NCBI RefSeq assembly: GCF_025717515.1
Contig: NZ_JAJIRN010000008.1
Span: 124,001-188,000, forward strand
Reading direction: 5' to 3'
DNA length: 64,000 nt
DNA from: Roseateles oligotrophus
GTDB taxonomy: Bacteria > Pseudomonadota > Gammaproteobacteria > Burkholderiales > Burkholderiaceae_C
The translations under genes were made by a program, and so were the position numbers. A model generated the notes under the pieces. That model was not told the origin of the DNA, ran no database searches, and saw only the letters and a program-made list of their open reading frames with translations. Below, piece after piece: positions 43,885 through 53,850 of the stretch (its first letter is position 1; every line of letters begins with the position of its first letter).

Positions 43885-46800
43885 ATGCAAGAGAAAGATA
43901 TCTCGGCAGTTTCAAAATACCAGGCGCTTCCAGAGCCCGGGCAATTGGTTGAAGTCAGGCGTCGCCAGTGGGTTGTCGCCGAGGTGGCTTCGTCGTCATT
44001 GCCACAGGTGCGGGTCCGCCATACCTTGGTGTCGCTCTCATCCATTGATGAGGACGGGCTGGGCGAGGAGTTAGAGGTAGTTTGGGAACTTGAGCCCGGC
44101 GCGCAAGTGATCGAACGTGCTGGCCTGCCGGCCATTTCCGGGCAAGATGATGCTGCAACACTGGATGCGTTTTTGGACGCAGTCAGGTGGGGTGCCGCGA
44201 CCAATGCCGATCGAGGCTTCTTGCAAGCCCCGTTCAGAAGCGGCGTCAGCATTGAAGACTTTCAACTCGACCCTTTGGTCCGCGCTATCGACATGGCGCG
44301 TGTCAATTTGCTGATTGCCGATGACGTGGGCTTGGGCAAGACGATCGAGGCGGGGCTGGTCATTCAGGAGATGCTGCTGCGTCACCGTGCACGCTCAATC
44401 ATGATCGTTTGCCCGGCGTCGTTGCAAGAGAAGTGGCGTGTGGAGATGCTCGAAAAGTTCGGGCTTGAGTTCAAGATTGTTGACACGCAATATGTCAAGG
44501 ATCTGCGGCGCGAGCGAGGCATCCACGCCAATCCTTGGGTCTCACATCCCCGTTTGATCACATCCATGGACTGGGCCAAAGGCGGCGAAGGTCTTCGGGC
44601 CATGCGTGATGCTTTGCCTGCCCATGCCGGTTACCCACGCAAGTTCGACCTCTTGGTCGTTGACGAGGCCCACAACGTTGCGCCGTCGCCCGGCGCCCAC
44701 TATGCAATTGAGAGTCAGCGAACCCGACTCATCCGTTTGATCGGCCCACACTTTCAGCACCGCTTATTCCTGACCGCAACGCCCCACAACGGCTACACAG
44801 AGTCCTTCACGTCCCTGCTTGAACTTTTGGATGACCAGCGTTTTGCCAGGAACATTCTTCCTGACGACAAGCAGTTGAACCAGGTCATGATTCGTCGCCT
44901 GAAGAGCGACCTTGTTGACGCCGCCGGCAACCTGCTCTATCCCAGGCGAGTGTTGAATGCCCTGGAGGTTGCCTACACCGCCGCCGAGCGCAGTCTGCAT
45001 CAAAAGCTCAACGAGTTCTGTGTAAGCCGCGAGGGTGGTTCTGGATCTGGCGGCGGGTCGATTGGAGTTTCGTTCATCAATCAGCTGCTCAAAAAGCGCC
45101 TGTTCTCGTCACCTGCGGCCTTTGCCTCTACGTTGGAGAAGCACGCCGCCACGCTGGCATCTGGCCCGCAGAAGAAAGAGAAGAGCGCCATGGGCGAGCG
45201 CATCCTGTTGAAGGCGATTCAGCGGGTTGAAGAAGACTATGCGAACGACCAAGACGCTGAGCAGGCGCAAACCGAGGCAGTAGAGGAGGCCACTCGGCAT
45301 ATCGATCCTTTGTCACCGCAACAAAAGCAGATGCTGGCCGAACTCCGTCAATTGGCGCAGCAATGCAAGTCGCAGGCCGACTCTAAGGCCATGGCCATCG
45401 TTGCCTGGCTCACGGCCAACCTGAAAACTGACGGTCAGTGGAATGGCCGGCGCGTGATTCTGTTCACCGAGTACCGCACCACCCACCAGTGGTTGCACGC
45501 AATTCTTGCCGCGCATGGCTTGGGCGGCGACCGCCTCAATATCCTGCACGGCGGGCTCGATAAAGATGAGCGTGAACAGGTCAAGGCCGCTTTTCAAACC
45601 GATCCCAAGGACGCCCCCGTCCGGATTTTGCTGGCCACCGATGCGGCGTCAGAAGGCATTGACTTGCAGAACTATTGCAATTGCTTGATCCACCTTGAGA
45701 TCCCCTACAACCCCAATGTGATGGAGCAGCGTAACGGCCGAATTGACCGTCACGGGCAAAAACAAAAGGAAGTGCTGATTTGGCACCCCGTGGACGGAGC
45801 TAAGTCCGGCGAGGCGACCGTTGGCGGCCATGGCGATGACATCATCCGTTCGTTGCGCAAGCTCGACCTGATGCGGGCCGATATGGGCAGTGTCAATCCG
45901 GTCATTGCACCGCAGATGTCGGGGCTGATTGAAGGCGGCTTGAAAGAGTTGGACACCCGCCTCGCCGAGGCCAAGATTGCCAAGGCCAGGCGCTATGTGC
46001 AGGCTGACCGAGAGATCAAGGCCCGCGTCGCCAAGCTGCATGAACGCCTGCTCGCCACGAAACAAGACTTCCACCTCACTCCGGATCACATCTTGATGGC
46101 GGTGAAGACTGGCTTGGAACTCGCTGGGCGGCCTCCTCTTGTGCCGATCGTTTTCGACGGCGCACCTGCCGGTTCGGTGTTCCGCATGCCGGCACTGTCC
46201 GGCTCATGGGCTCGATGTGCGGAAGGGCTGAGCCACCCATATTCCAGGCAGGTTCGCCCGATTACTTTTGACCATGCCGTGGCCAAGGGGCGTGAAGACT
46301 TGGTGCTGGTTCACCTGAATCACCGATTGGTTCAGATGTGTCTCCGGCTGCTTCGGGCCCAGGTTTGGGCGGGTGATGATGTCAAGAAGTTGAACCGGGT
46401 CACGGTCAGAGTGGTGGCCGACGACTTGCTGGACGCTCCCGCGCTTGCCGTCGTATCTCGCCTGGTTGTCACCGGCGGCAAGCATCACCGCTTGCATGAG
46501 GAATTGACCGTCGCTGGCGGCCATTTGCGTGACCAAAACTTCAAGCGGGAAGATAGCGTCATGCGTGTGCAGCAGTGGATAGATAGCTCCAGCCCCATCA
46601 AAGCCGATGACGCCTTATTCGATGCGCTGCGATCACGGTTCGGCCGTGCCGAGGAGGCCGTCATGCAGACGGTGGACGCCCGCTCCAAAGATCGTTTGAA
46701 GTTCTTGGCCAACACGCTGCAAACCCGCAAACAGCAAGAGCTTGCCGATATTGACTCGGTGCTGAATGAACTGGAAAAGTCTATTCAAACCGAGCTGAAG

Positions 46801-47025
46801 AAGGACAGTGCGCCGGCGCAACTGAACTTGTTCAGCGAAGACGAGCGAACCCAACTCAAGCGGGATACGGTGGCGCTTGATGCCCGCCTTGCGCGCATCC
46901 CCGCCGAGCGGGCAGAAGAGGCCGCAGCCATCGAAACCCGCTATGGCAGCTTTGTCGACCGCACATTCCCGGTCGCCGTGGTGTTCTTAATTCCCCAATC
47001 TGTATTGCAAAGAGGTGTTGCATGA
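43885..47025 (+). CDS. drmD: DISARM SNF2-type helicase DrmD
   Basis: 1046 residues. SNF2/SF2 motifs: Walker A DDVGLGKTIEAG near 146, DEAH near 259, motif III TATPHNGY, and in the second lobe ATDAASEGIDLQNYC, IPYNPNVMEQRNGRIDRHGQ (motif VI) near 620. A long C-terminal region of about 350 residues is typical of DrmD. It is the helicase specific to class 1 DISARM and probably acts on incoming DNA with the methyltransferase and DrmAB. The start at 43,885 has AGGGGAGGG upstream. Its stop overlaps the start of drmMI (4 nt). Confidence 0.88.
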   Translation: MQEKDISAVSKYQALPEPGQLVEVRRRQWVVAEVASSSLPQVRVRHTLVSLSSIDEDGLGEELEVVWELEPGAQVIERAGLPAISGQDDAATLDAFLDAVRWGAATNADRGFLQAPFRSGVSIEDFQLDPLVRAIDMARVNLLIADDVGLGKTIEAGLVIQEMLLRHRARSIMIVCPASLQEKWRVEMLEKFGLEFKIVDTQYVKDLRRERGIHANPWVSHPRLITSMDWAKGGEGLRAMRDALPAHAGYPRKFDLLVVDEAHNVAPSPGAHYAIESQRTRLIRLIGPHFQHRLFLTATPHNGYTESFTSLLELLDDQRFARNILPDDKQLNQVMIRRLKSDLVDAAGNLLYPRRVLNALEVAYTAAERSLHQKLNEFCVSREGGSGSGGGSIGVSFINQLLKKRLFSSPAAFASTLEKHAATLASGPQKKEKSAMGERILLKAIQRVEEDYANDQDAEQAQTEAVEEATRHIDPLSPQQKQMLAELRQLAQQCKSQADSKAMAIVAWLTANLKTDGQWNGRRVILFTEYRTTHQWLHAILAAHGLGGDRLNILHGGLDKDEREQVKAAFQTDPKDAPVRILLATDAASEGIDLQNYCNCLIHLEIPYNPNVMEQRNGRIDRHGQKQKEVLIWHPVDGAKSGEATVGGHGDDIIRSLRKLDLMRADMGSVNPVIAPQMSGLIEGGLKELDTRLAEAKIAKARRYVQADREIKARVAKLHERLLATKQDFHLTPDHILMAVKTGLELAGRPPLVPIVFDGAPAGSVFRMPALSGSWARCAEGLSHPYSRQVRPITFDHAVAKGREDLVLVHLNHRLVQMCLRLLRAQVWAGDDVKKLNRVTVRVVADDLLDAPALAVVSRLVVTGGKHHRLHEELTVAGGHLRDQNFKREDSVMRVQQWIDSSSPIKADDALFDALRSRFGRAEEAVMQTVDARSKDRLKFLANTLQTRKQQELADIDSVLNELEKSIQTELKKDSAPAQLNLFSEDERTQLKRDTVALDARLARIPAERAEEAAAIETRYGSFVDRTFPVAVVFLIPQSVLQRGVA

Positions 47026-50000
47026 GTCGTTCGAACAGCGTGCACGACGACTGGCTGTCACTGATCGAAATCTCGGGGCCCTTTCTGGCGGTGCCCGTCC
47101 TCACCGAGGCGTTCTCCACCGGTTTAGAGGAACTTGACGGCGACAAACGCAGGCGATTGCGCCAAGCCTATGACGAGTGGCGAGACGCGCTTGAAAACGA
47201 CGACCCATTGTTCCCGGAGCTTCACCAGGCCTGGCTGGATGAAGTCTTGTCGCGCGGCCTGGAACTGGACGAAGACGGCAAGGGTGACGTTCTCAAGCGG
47301 ACCGACTGGTGTGCAGCTAACCTCAAGGCAGCCTTGCCAGAACATGGGGTGACGTTGACGCCCAATTTTGCGGTGATTGATGAGCAACGGGCCAACAAGC
47401 CCTTGCTGCTGATCCAGACCTATGCGCAAGACGCCGACCTCAGCTCAAGCTTTAAGCAAGACGGCTGGGCCGCCACACCCGCCGATCGTATGGTTCAGAT
47501 GTGCCGCTCACTCGGTTGCCGACTCGGGCTAGTCACCAACGGCGAGCGCTGGATGCTGGTGGATGCCCCGGTTGGTGCCGTCACAACCTTTGCCAGTTGG
47601 TATGCCCGTATCTGGAGCCAAGAGCCCATCACTTTGCAGGCCTTCGTGCACCTGCTTGGCATTCGCCGATTCTTTGGCGAAGAAGCCAAGCAACTGCCTG
47701 CATTGTTCGATCGCTCACTGAAGTTTCAGGACGAAGTCACCGACGCCCTGGGAGAACAGGTGCGCCGCGCCGTCGAGGTATTGATTCAGGCGCTGGACAA
47801 AGCCGATCAGGACCGCAATCGCGAGCTCCTGCACGACGTCAAAGAAGCCGTGCTTTATGAGGCCGCGCTGACGGTGATGATGCGCTTGGTGTTCCTGCTG
47901 TCGGCCGAAGAGCGCGATCTGCTGCTTATGGGCGACGAGCGCTACGAAGCCAACTACGCGCTCTCCACCTTGCGCATGCAGTTGCGCAAGGAATCCGAGG
48001 AGATTCTGGAGCGCCGCTGGGATGCCTGGTCGCGCCTGCTGGCGATCTTCCGCGCCGTGTTTGGCGGCATTGAGCACGAAAACCTGCGTCTGCCTGCTTT
48101 GGGCGGTTCACTGTTCGATCCGGATCGCTTCCCCTTCCTCGAAGGTCGGGCCAAAGGCTCCCACTGGCGCAGCGATGCAGCCAAGCCACTGCCCATCGAC
48201 AACCGCACTGTGTTGCTGCTGCTAGAAGCCATTCAGCAATTTCAGGGCCGCACGTTGTCTTACCGTGCGCTGGATGTCGAACAGATCGGCTACGTCTACG
48301 AGGGCCTACTTGAGCGCACCGTCAAACGTACCGATGAAGTCACACTAGAACTGGATGCCACCAAGAGCGCCAAGACCCCATGGGTCAAGCTGGCCGAGCT
48401 GGATTCGGCACGTTTGGACGGTGCAACGCGACTGGCTGAGTTGCTGCAAGACCGCTCCGGTAGTTCTGCCAGTCGAGTGCGCAATGATCTGGCTAAACCC
48501 GTCGATGACACCTTGGCCGATCTTCTATTGACTGCTTGCCAAGGCGACACCAAGCTTCGTGATCGGGTCAAACCCTATGCCAATCTGCTGCGCACTGACC
48601 CATGGGGATATCCGCTGGTATATCCCGTTGGAGCCTTTATCGTCACCACCGGCTCCGACCGGCGCGAAACCGGCACCCACTACACCCCGAAATCGCTGAC
48701 TGAAGCGATCGTCGTCGAGACGCTAACGCCCGTGACTTATGTTGGTCCAGAAGCGGGTACGCCGCGCGACCAGTGGATATTGAAATCACCCTCTGAATTG
48801 CTGGACTTAAAGATTTGCGACCCGGCCATGGGCTCAGGCGCTTTTCTTGTGCAAGCCTGCCGCTGGCTGGCTGGTCGGTTGGCGGAGGCCTGGTTACAGG
48901 CTGAAGGCAGCGGAAAGATGATCAGCGTCGATGGCGAAGTGCTGGATGCACCGGCCAACAAGGAGCCACTGCCCCGCGACACCGAGACTCGCAATTTGAT
49001 CGCCCGCCGCCTGATAGCTGAGCGCTGCCTGTATGGCGTCGACTTGAATCCGCTGGCAGTCGAGCTGGCCAAACTCTCGATTTGGCTGGTAACGATGGCC
49101 AAAGGCCGCCCCTTCGGCTTTCTTGACCACAACCTGCGCTGTGGCGACAGCTTGTTGGGCATTCACAGGCTGGATCAGCTCACTGAACTCTCAATGACAC
49201 CCACCGGGAAAGGTCAGCAAAGCTTGTTCGGGCAGAACATCAAGCTGGCAGTTCACGAGGCGATTGAGTTGCGGCAACAGTTGCGTGCAATGCCAATACT
49301 CGACATTCACGATGTGGAGGCCATGGCGCAGCTGAATGCCGATGCCCGCAAGCGGCTCAATCTGCCCGAACTCATCGCCGATGCGTTCATCGGGGAAGTT
49401 TTCGCTACCTGTGGCACCGGTGCGACGCTTGGAAACGCGCTTGCCTCGCTCGCTATCCAAGCCGGGCAAGTTATTGACGGCGATCAAGATACTCCAGCAG
49501 CAATGCGCCGACGAGCCCGCGCAGCGCTTTCAATCGACCTGTCTGAGGAGAAGCCATCTCGCCGGCCATTTCATTGGCCGCTGGAGTTCCCGGAGGTATT
49601 CGTGCGCGAAGGCCAAGGTTTCGATGCCATCGTCGGTAATCCGCCGTTCAGTGGCGGACGATGGATCGGACGTCGTTTTGGTCTGACGTACCAAGAGTAT
49701 TTGAAGCTGATCCGCAATGGCGTCGTGGGCTCCCCTGACCTTTGCGTATATTTCTATCTGCGAGCCTTCGTCTTGCTCGGATCGAATGGCTGCTTTGGTC
49801 TGTTAGCCACCAAGTCAATCACAGAGACAGGCTCCCGTGTCGTCTGCCTGGATCAAATCATCAGTAACAGTGGAGTTGTGTATCGTGGATACTCCCGGCT
49901 CCCTTGGCCTGGAAACGCAGCCGTATTCGTTTCAATCGCCTGGGTTGCACGTAGCCACTGGCACGGTGATCGCATCTTGGATGGTCGGGAAGTAGCAGCC

Positions 50001-51338
50001 ATCAATGGCGCTTTAGAAGAGGATGTCCAGCTAAAGCGCCCAATGAAACTGAAGGCGCTCAAGGGACGATTCTCTCAAGGGCAGAATCTCCATGGCGTGG
50101 GATTCGAATTGACCGTCGACGAGCGGGCTCAAATGCTTTCTGTCGATCCAAGGTCGACCAATGTCATGCGCCCGCTATTTAATGGGCAAGACCTAAATAG
50201 TATGCCGAGATTGGAGCGCTATCGCTGGGCGCTGTACTTCCAAGATTGGTCAGAAGAACAGGCCCGCCAGTACCCTGCAGCGTTCGATCGCTTGGAGGAG
50301 ATGGTCAAGCCAATGCGTGATGCTTTGACGGGACAAATACATCAGAAGTGCTTCTGGAAATTTTGGGATTTGCGTCCCGGGCTGATTCGAGAAGCGGGCG
50401 AGAACGAATTTTTTCTTGCTTCGGCGATGGTGACGAAATATGTGTGTTTTCGACGCGTGCCAACGAGCAATGTCTATAACCACAAAACAATTGTTTACTT
50501 CCTCTATGAGTGGCGCGATTTCGCGGTTTTGCAGTCCAGCCTCCACTTGGAATGGGCGTATTGGAATTGCGGAACGCTCGGCGGATCCACACTAAGCTAC
50601 TCGACGTCAACTGCCTTAGAAACATGGCCCATGCCCGTGCGAAGCACTGAGGGTCTGACTGAGCTTGACTGTCTCGGGAAGCGCTATCACTCGGATCGTG
50701 AGGCACTGTTGGAAGGTCATTCGATCGGCCTTACACAGTTCTATAACCGTTTCCACGACAAGTCAGATGATGATTTTCAGATTGAGGCAATGCGCAGCCT
50801 GCATCGTGAGATAGACCAGGCGGTCGCTCGTTCGTATGGCTGGGATGATCTTGACCTAGATCATGGATTCCACGCAGTTCCGTACCTACCAGAGAGCGAT
50901 CGCATTCGATTTACCATAAGTGATCGTGCGCGCCTTGATGTCTTGCGCCGTTTATCGGAGCTGAATCATCAACGTTATGAGGAAGAAGTGTCCCAAGGGC
51001 TGCATGGCAATAGAGAGGCGCGCACTCCCCGCCGCGCTCGCAGCACTGCGTTGGAGCAGCCTTCACTCGACTTCGAGCCAAGAGAAGTAGCCACCGCCAC
51101 CGCCAATGGCTCGACGCCATCCTCGGCCATCCTTAGCTTCTTGGGCGCACACGATGGCTGGCACGCCAAGACCGACGTCGTCGCCGCCACAAGTATCACG
51201 GATGGCCAGTGGAACACCGGAATCGCCGACCTGATCGCAGGCGGCCGAGTCGAACGCCAAGGAGAAAAGCGTGGAGCACGCTATCGCCTTAGGCCCGGTG
51301 CCGGCCATAAGGTTGAGCATCACGGAGGGACGGCATGA
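47022..51338 (+). CDS. drmMI: DISARM N6-adenine DNA methyltransferase DrmMI
   Basis: 1438 residues, large and Eco57I/PglX-like in layout. SAM-binding motif I DPAMGSGAFLVQ near 600, catalytic NPPF (IVGNPPFSGGRW) near 871. The N-terminal 550 residues are a helical region with no recognised nuclease motif, and a C-terminal 70-residue segment looks like a winged helix (ITDGQWNTGIADLIAGGRVE). Adenine methylation marks host DNA as self for the class 1 system. Translationally coupled to drmD. The next gene begins 75 nt later. Confidence 0.88.
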   Translation: MSRSNSVHDDWLSLIEISGPFLAVPVLTEAFSTGLEELDGDKRRRLRQAYDEWRDALENDDPLFPELHQAWLDEVLSRGLELDEDGKGDVLKRTDWCAANLKAALPEHGVTLTPNFAVIDEQRANKPLLLIQTYAQDADLSSSFKQDGWAATPADRMVQMCRSLGCRLGLVTNGERWMLVDAPVGAVTTFASWYARIWSQEPITLQAFVHLLGIRRFFGEEAKQLPALFDRSLKFQDEVTDALGEQVRRAVEVLIQALDKADQDRNRELLHDVKEAVLYEAALTVMMRLVFLLSAEERDLLLMGDERYEANYALSTLRMQLRKESEEILERRWDAWSRLLAIFRAVFGGIEHENLRLPALGGSLFDPDRFPFLEGRAKGSHWRSDAAKPLPIDNRTVLLLLEAIQQFQGRTLSYRALDVEQIGYVYEGLLERTVKRTDEVTLELDATKSAKTPWVKLAELDSARLDGATRLAELLQDRSGSSASRVRNDLAKPVDDTLADLLLTACQGDTKLRDRVKPYANLLRTDPWGYPLVYPVGAFIVTTGSDRRETGTHYTPKSLTEAIVVETLTPVTYVGPEAGTPRDQWILKSPSELLDLKICDPAMGSGAFLVQACRWLAGRLAEAWLQAEGSGKMISVDGEVLDAPANKEPLPRDTETRNLIARRLIAERCLYGVDLNPLAVELAKLSIWLVTMAKGRPFGFLDHNLRCGDSLLGIHRLDQLTELSMTPTGKGQQSLFGQNIKLAVHEAIELRQQLRAMPILDIHDVEAMAQLNADARKRLNLPELIADAFIGEVFATCGTGATLGNALASLAIQAGQVIDGDQDTPAAMRRRARAALSIDLSEEKPSRRPFHWPLEFPEVFVREGQGFDAIVGNPPFSGGRWIGRRFGLTYQEYLKLIRNGVVGSPDLCVYFYLRAFVLLGSNGCFGLLATKSITETGSRVVCLDQIISNSGVVYRGYSRLPWPGNAAVFVSIAWVARSHWHGDRILDGREVAAINGALEEDVQLKRPMKLKALKGRFSQGQNLHGVGFELTVDERAQMLSVDPRSTNVMRPLFNGQDLNSMPRLERYRWALYFQDWSEEQARQYPAAFDRLEEMVKPMRDALTGQIHQKCFWKFWDLRPGLIREAGENEFFLASAMVTKYVCFRRVPTSNVYNHKTIVYFLYEWRDFAVLQSSLHLEWAYWNCGTLGGSTLSYSTSTALETWPMPVRSTEGLTELDCLGKRYHSDREALLEGHSIGLTQFYNRFHDKSDDDFQIEAMRSLHREIDQAVARSYGWDDLDLDHGFHAVPYLPESDRIRFTISDRARLDVLRRLSELNHQRYEEEVSQGLHGNREARTPRRARSTALEQPSLDFEPREVATATANGSTPSSAILSFLGAHDGWHAKTDVVAATSITDGQWNTGIADLIAGGRVERQGEKRGARYRLRPGAGHKVEHHGGTA

Positions 51339-51413
51339 CTCGAACCCAGCCCTCCCGACGTTCGAGATGGCCAAAGCTTCCATGACATCACATTGCACAC
51401 TGGAAAACTGTCC

Positions 51414-52835
51414 ATGACAAAGCCAAGCGCTGATACTGCCCAAGCGAGCCCGACAAAGCAGTTTTTTGTCTCAATGCTCACACGCGACATTAAGCTTGAA
51501 GACGCAATCCTTGACCTGCTCGACAACTGCCTTGATGGCGCGATGCGCCTGGCAAAAGGCAATGCCGTCGATTACGCCAAGCATTTCGTGAGCATCGAAA
51601 TCGCCGAAGACCACTTTTCCATCGCCGACAACTGCGGCGGCATCCCCCGCGAGGTTGCTAAGAATTACGCATTCAAGATGGGTCGCGAAAGCGACGATGG
51701 GCGTGATTCGGACACCGAGACCATCGGCATGTATGGCGTTGGCATGAAGCGCGCGATTTTTAAGATGGGAGAGAACGCGCTGGTGCGTACACGGCATGGC
51801 GACGACATGTTTGAAGTGCCGATAACGTCGCAATGGCTTAAAGCCCAGAACTGGGATCCGCTACCGATCAATGAGCCAACCGAAGTAGAGGAGCAGCTCG
51901 CCGAACCTGGCACCACGATTCTCGTCACCGATCTGTATGGAGGCGTTGCGCGGCATTTCGCCAATGTAGGATTTGAAAACGATGTGCGCACCGCGATCGC
52001 GGAGCACTTCACGATGTTCATTCAGTGGGGCTTGACGGTTGTACTCAACGGCAAGGCTGTAGAGGCTGTGCGTGTCGAGGTGCTCGTTTCTACAGACGAG
52101 AAGAGTCCAGCCCCATACATCTACCAAAACACAATTGACGGCGTATTGGTCTCGATTACCGTAGGTCTCAACACAGGAAAGAGCCTCGGCGACGATGATG
52201 ACGACGATCCTGGCTTTGAGCGTGATCGCTCGTCTGCAACTGCAGGCTGGACAGTGCTGTGCAACGACCGTGCGGTCATTGTGGGAGATAAAGGGCGCCT
52301 AACAGGTTGGGGTGACGGTATCCCGCTCTATCACCCACAGTTCGCCATCATCACCGGCATTATCGAGTTCCGTTCAAAGCACGCCGACAAGCTACCGGTT
52401 ACAACCACCAAGCGGGCGCTCGACACCTCTTCGAACGTCTGGCTTGAATCTCTTGTCAAGATGAAGGAGGGCATGCGCATCTGGATTTCGTATACCAACC
52501 AGTGGAAGAACCATCCGCGCGCCGATCAGACAAGTCATTGGGATTCAGCCAAGCCGATGCCACTGAGCCGGGCCATTGAGGTAGTTTCCAGTCGAAGTGC
52601 TACCAGAATGATCGCGGGCGCCATTGAGTTCAATCCTCTGAAGGCGAAGGTTTTGCCGGTGCCGGAGGATAAGAAGCCTTCGTCCAAGAAGGTTGTTTTT
52701 TCCCGCCCTGCCGAAGAGATACGACTTGTGTCGAAGATGCTTTTTGACGACCCGGGCGAAAAGGCGGGCATTGTTGGTGAAAAGTGTTTCGAGATGCAGC
52801 TCACCAAAGCTCAGTCGCTGAAGGATGAACAATGA
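51414..52835 (+). CDS. GHKL (Bergerat-fold) ATPase, DISARM-embedded
   Basis: 473 residues from the ATG at 51,414; a TTG at 51,393 is less likely. ATPase motifs of the HSP90/MutL/MORC superfamily: N-box DLLDNCLDGA (Asn38), G1 ADNCGGI (71-77), G2 GMYGVGMKRAIFKMG (105-119). An acidic loop (LGDDDDDDPGF) interrupts the second half, and a transducer-like region follows (PVTTTKRALDTSS). No kinase H-box is present, so it is not a histidine kinase; MORC-like ATP-gated clamping is a reasonable model. It lies between drmMI and drmA and overlaps its partner gene by 4 nt. Confidence 0.75.
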   Translation: MTKPSADTAQASPTKQFFVSMLTRDIKLEDAILDLLDNCLDGAMRLAKGNAVDYAKHFVSIEIAEDHFSIADNCGGIPREVAKNYAFKMGRESDDGRDSDTETIGMYGVGMKRAIFKMGENALVRTRHGDDMFEVPITSQWLKAQNWDPLPINEPTEVEEQLAEPGTTILVTDLYGGVARHFANVGFENDVRTAIAEHFTMFIQWGLTVVLNGKAVEAVRVEVLVSTDEKSPAPYIYQNTIDGVLVSITVGLNTGKSLGDDDDDDPGFERDRSSATAGWTVLCNDRAVIVGDKGRLTGWGDGIPLYHPQFAIITGIIEFRSKHADKLPVTTTKRALDTSSNVWLESLVKMKEGMRIWISYTNQWKNHPRADQTSHWDSAKPMPLSRAIEVVSSRSATRMIAGAIEFNPLKAKVLPVPEDKKPSSKKVVFSRPAEEIRLVSKMLFDDPGEKAGIVGEKCFEMQLTKAQSLKDEQ

Positions 52836-53827
52836 GTGCGGGCTCATCTCTACCGTATCGGCTGAGGCCAAACAAGGCCGTGGATCGAGAGCTATTTCTG
52901 TCGCTCCTAATGCGACTGGCCTCGATGCTCTCGCTTGAAACTTACCATTACGTCGGACTCGGTGGTCCTTTCCTCGAAGACTTCAGACTGGTTCACGGCC
53001 GGCTTGGAATCGCCAAGATGACGTGCGTGGAAACTGAGGAGCAGGTGCACAAGCGACAGATCTTCAATCGCCCCCTGTCGTCAATTGAGTGCGTCCACCA
53101 GAGCCTCGAAGACTATCTGGACGAAACCGATTTCGACTGTCCCGTGATTGTTTGGTTCGACTTCACAGAGCCGAGAGCCATTACCTCGCAGATCGAACGG
53201 TTCGCCCGCACCATCGGAACTGTACAGATTGGCAGCATTCTGCGCATTACCCTCAATGCCAATCCCGAGTCATTGGGCAAACCCGATCACAAAGACATCT
53301 CGGTCGAGGCTGGAGGTGATGTCTCTGGGGACCGATCACACAAGCCGACGACGCAGGAATGGCGTCTCGCGCGCTTTAAGGAGAGGCTTGGTTCATTTTT
53401 TCCAAGCGGACTGACAGCAGCAGGAATGACGCAGAAGAACTATGGCGCGAGCCTTCTTCTTTCGCTCAAGTTGGCTGTAGAGAAGGAAGTTCTGAACTTT
53501 CAGGATCGACGCATTGTCTGGGCGCTCGCCACTCACTATGCCGATGGCCAAGCGATGGTTACTGCCTCACTCGTGGTTTGCGCCAACGACGACAAGACCA
53601 TCGAAGCGCAAATTAAGGCTTGGGAATTCCATACAACTACAGACGCGCCGCATCGAGTCGATCTGCCTGCGCTCTCGACGCTTGAGCGGTTAACGATGGA
53701 GTCGAGCTGCAATGCTCAGGCCAAGATGGGCTTTGAGTTGCCGAAATCGAACATGGGTGAAAGCCCGTTCGACGTGTTTAAGAAGTTCTATCGCATCTAC
53801 CCGCATTTCTCGCGTGTCGAACTTTAG
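52832..53827 (+). CDS. Methyltransferase-fold partner of the GHKL ATPase
   Basis: 331 residues. Residues about 35-115 show a Rossmann-like pattern: YVGLGGPFLEDF (glycine loop), MTCVETEE (acidic end of the second strand), then VIVWFDFTEP in the place of motif IV. This suggests a SAM-dependent methyltransferase fold, or a degenerate one, with a C-terminal region of unknown type. The gene is coupled to the GHKL ATPase by an ATGA overlap and is followed 23 nt later by drmA, so it is embedded in the DISARM operon. Substrate unknown; a DNA or RNA target or a protein target are all possible. Confidence 0.6.
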   Translation: MSAGSSLPYRLRPNKAVDRELFLSLLMRLASMLSLETYHYVGLGGPFLEDFRLVHGRLGIAKMTCVETEEQVHKRQIFNRPLSSIECVHQSLEDYLDETDFDCPVIVWFDFTEPRAITSQIERFARTIGTVQIGSILRITLNANPESLGKPDHKDISVEAGGDVSGDRSHKPTTQEWRLARFKERLGSFFPSGLTAAGMTQKNYGASLLLSLKLAVEKEVLNFQDRRIVWALATHYADGQAMVTASLVVCANDDKTIEAQIKAWEFHTTTDAPHRVDLPALSTLERLTMESSCNAQAKMGFELPKSNMGESPFDVFKKFYRIYPHFSRVEL

Positions 53828-53850
53828 GCCTTGATTTTGAGATCCAGAAA

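Noticed and set aside
51414-52835. Histidine kinase
   Set aside because: It has the GHKL ATP site but no H-box, receiver or membrane segments, and its motifs fit the MORC/HSP90 side of the superfamily.
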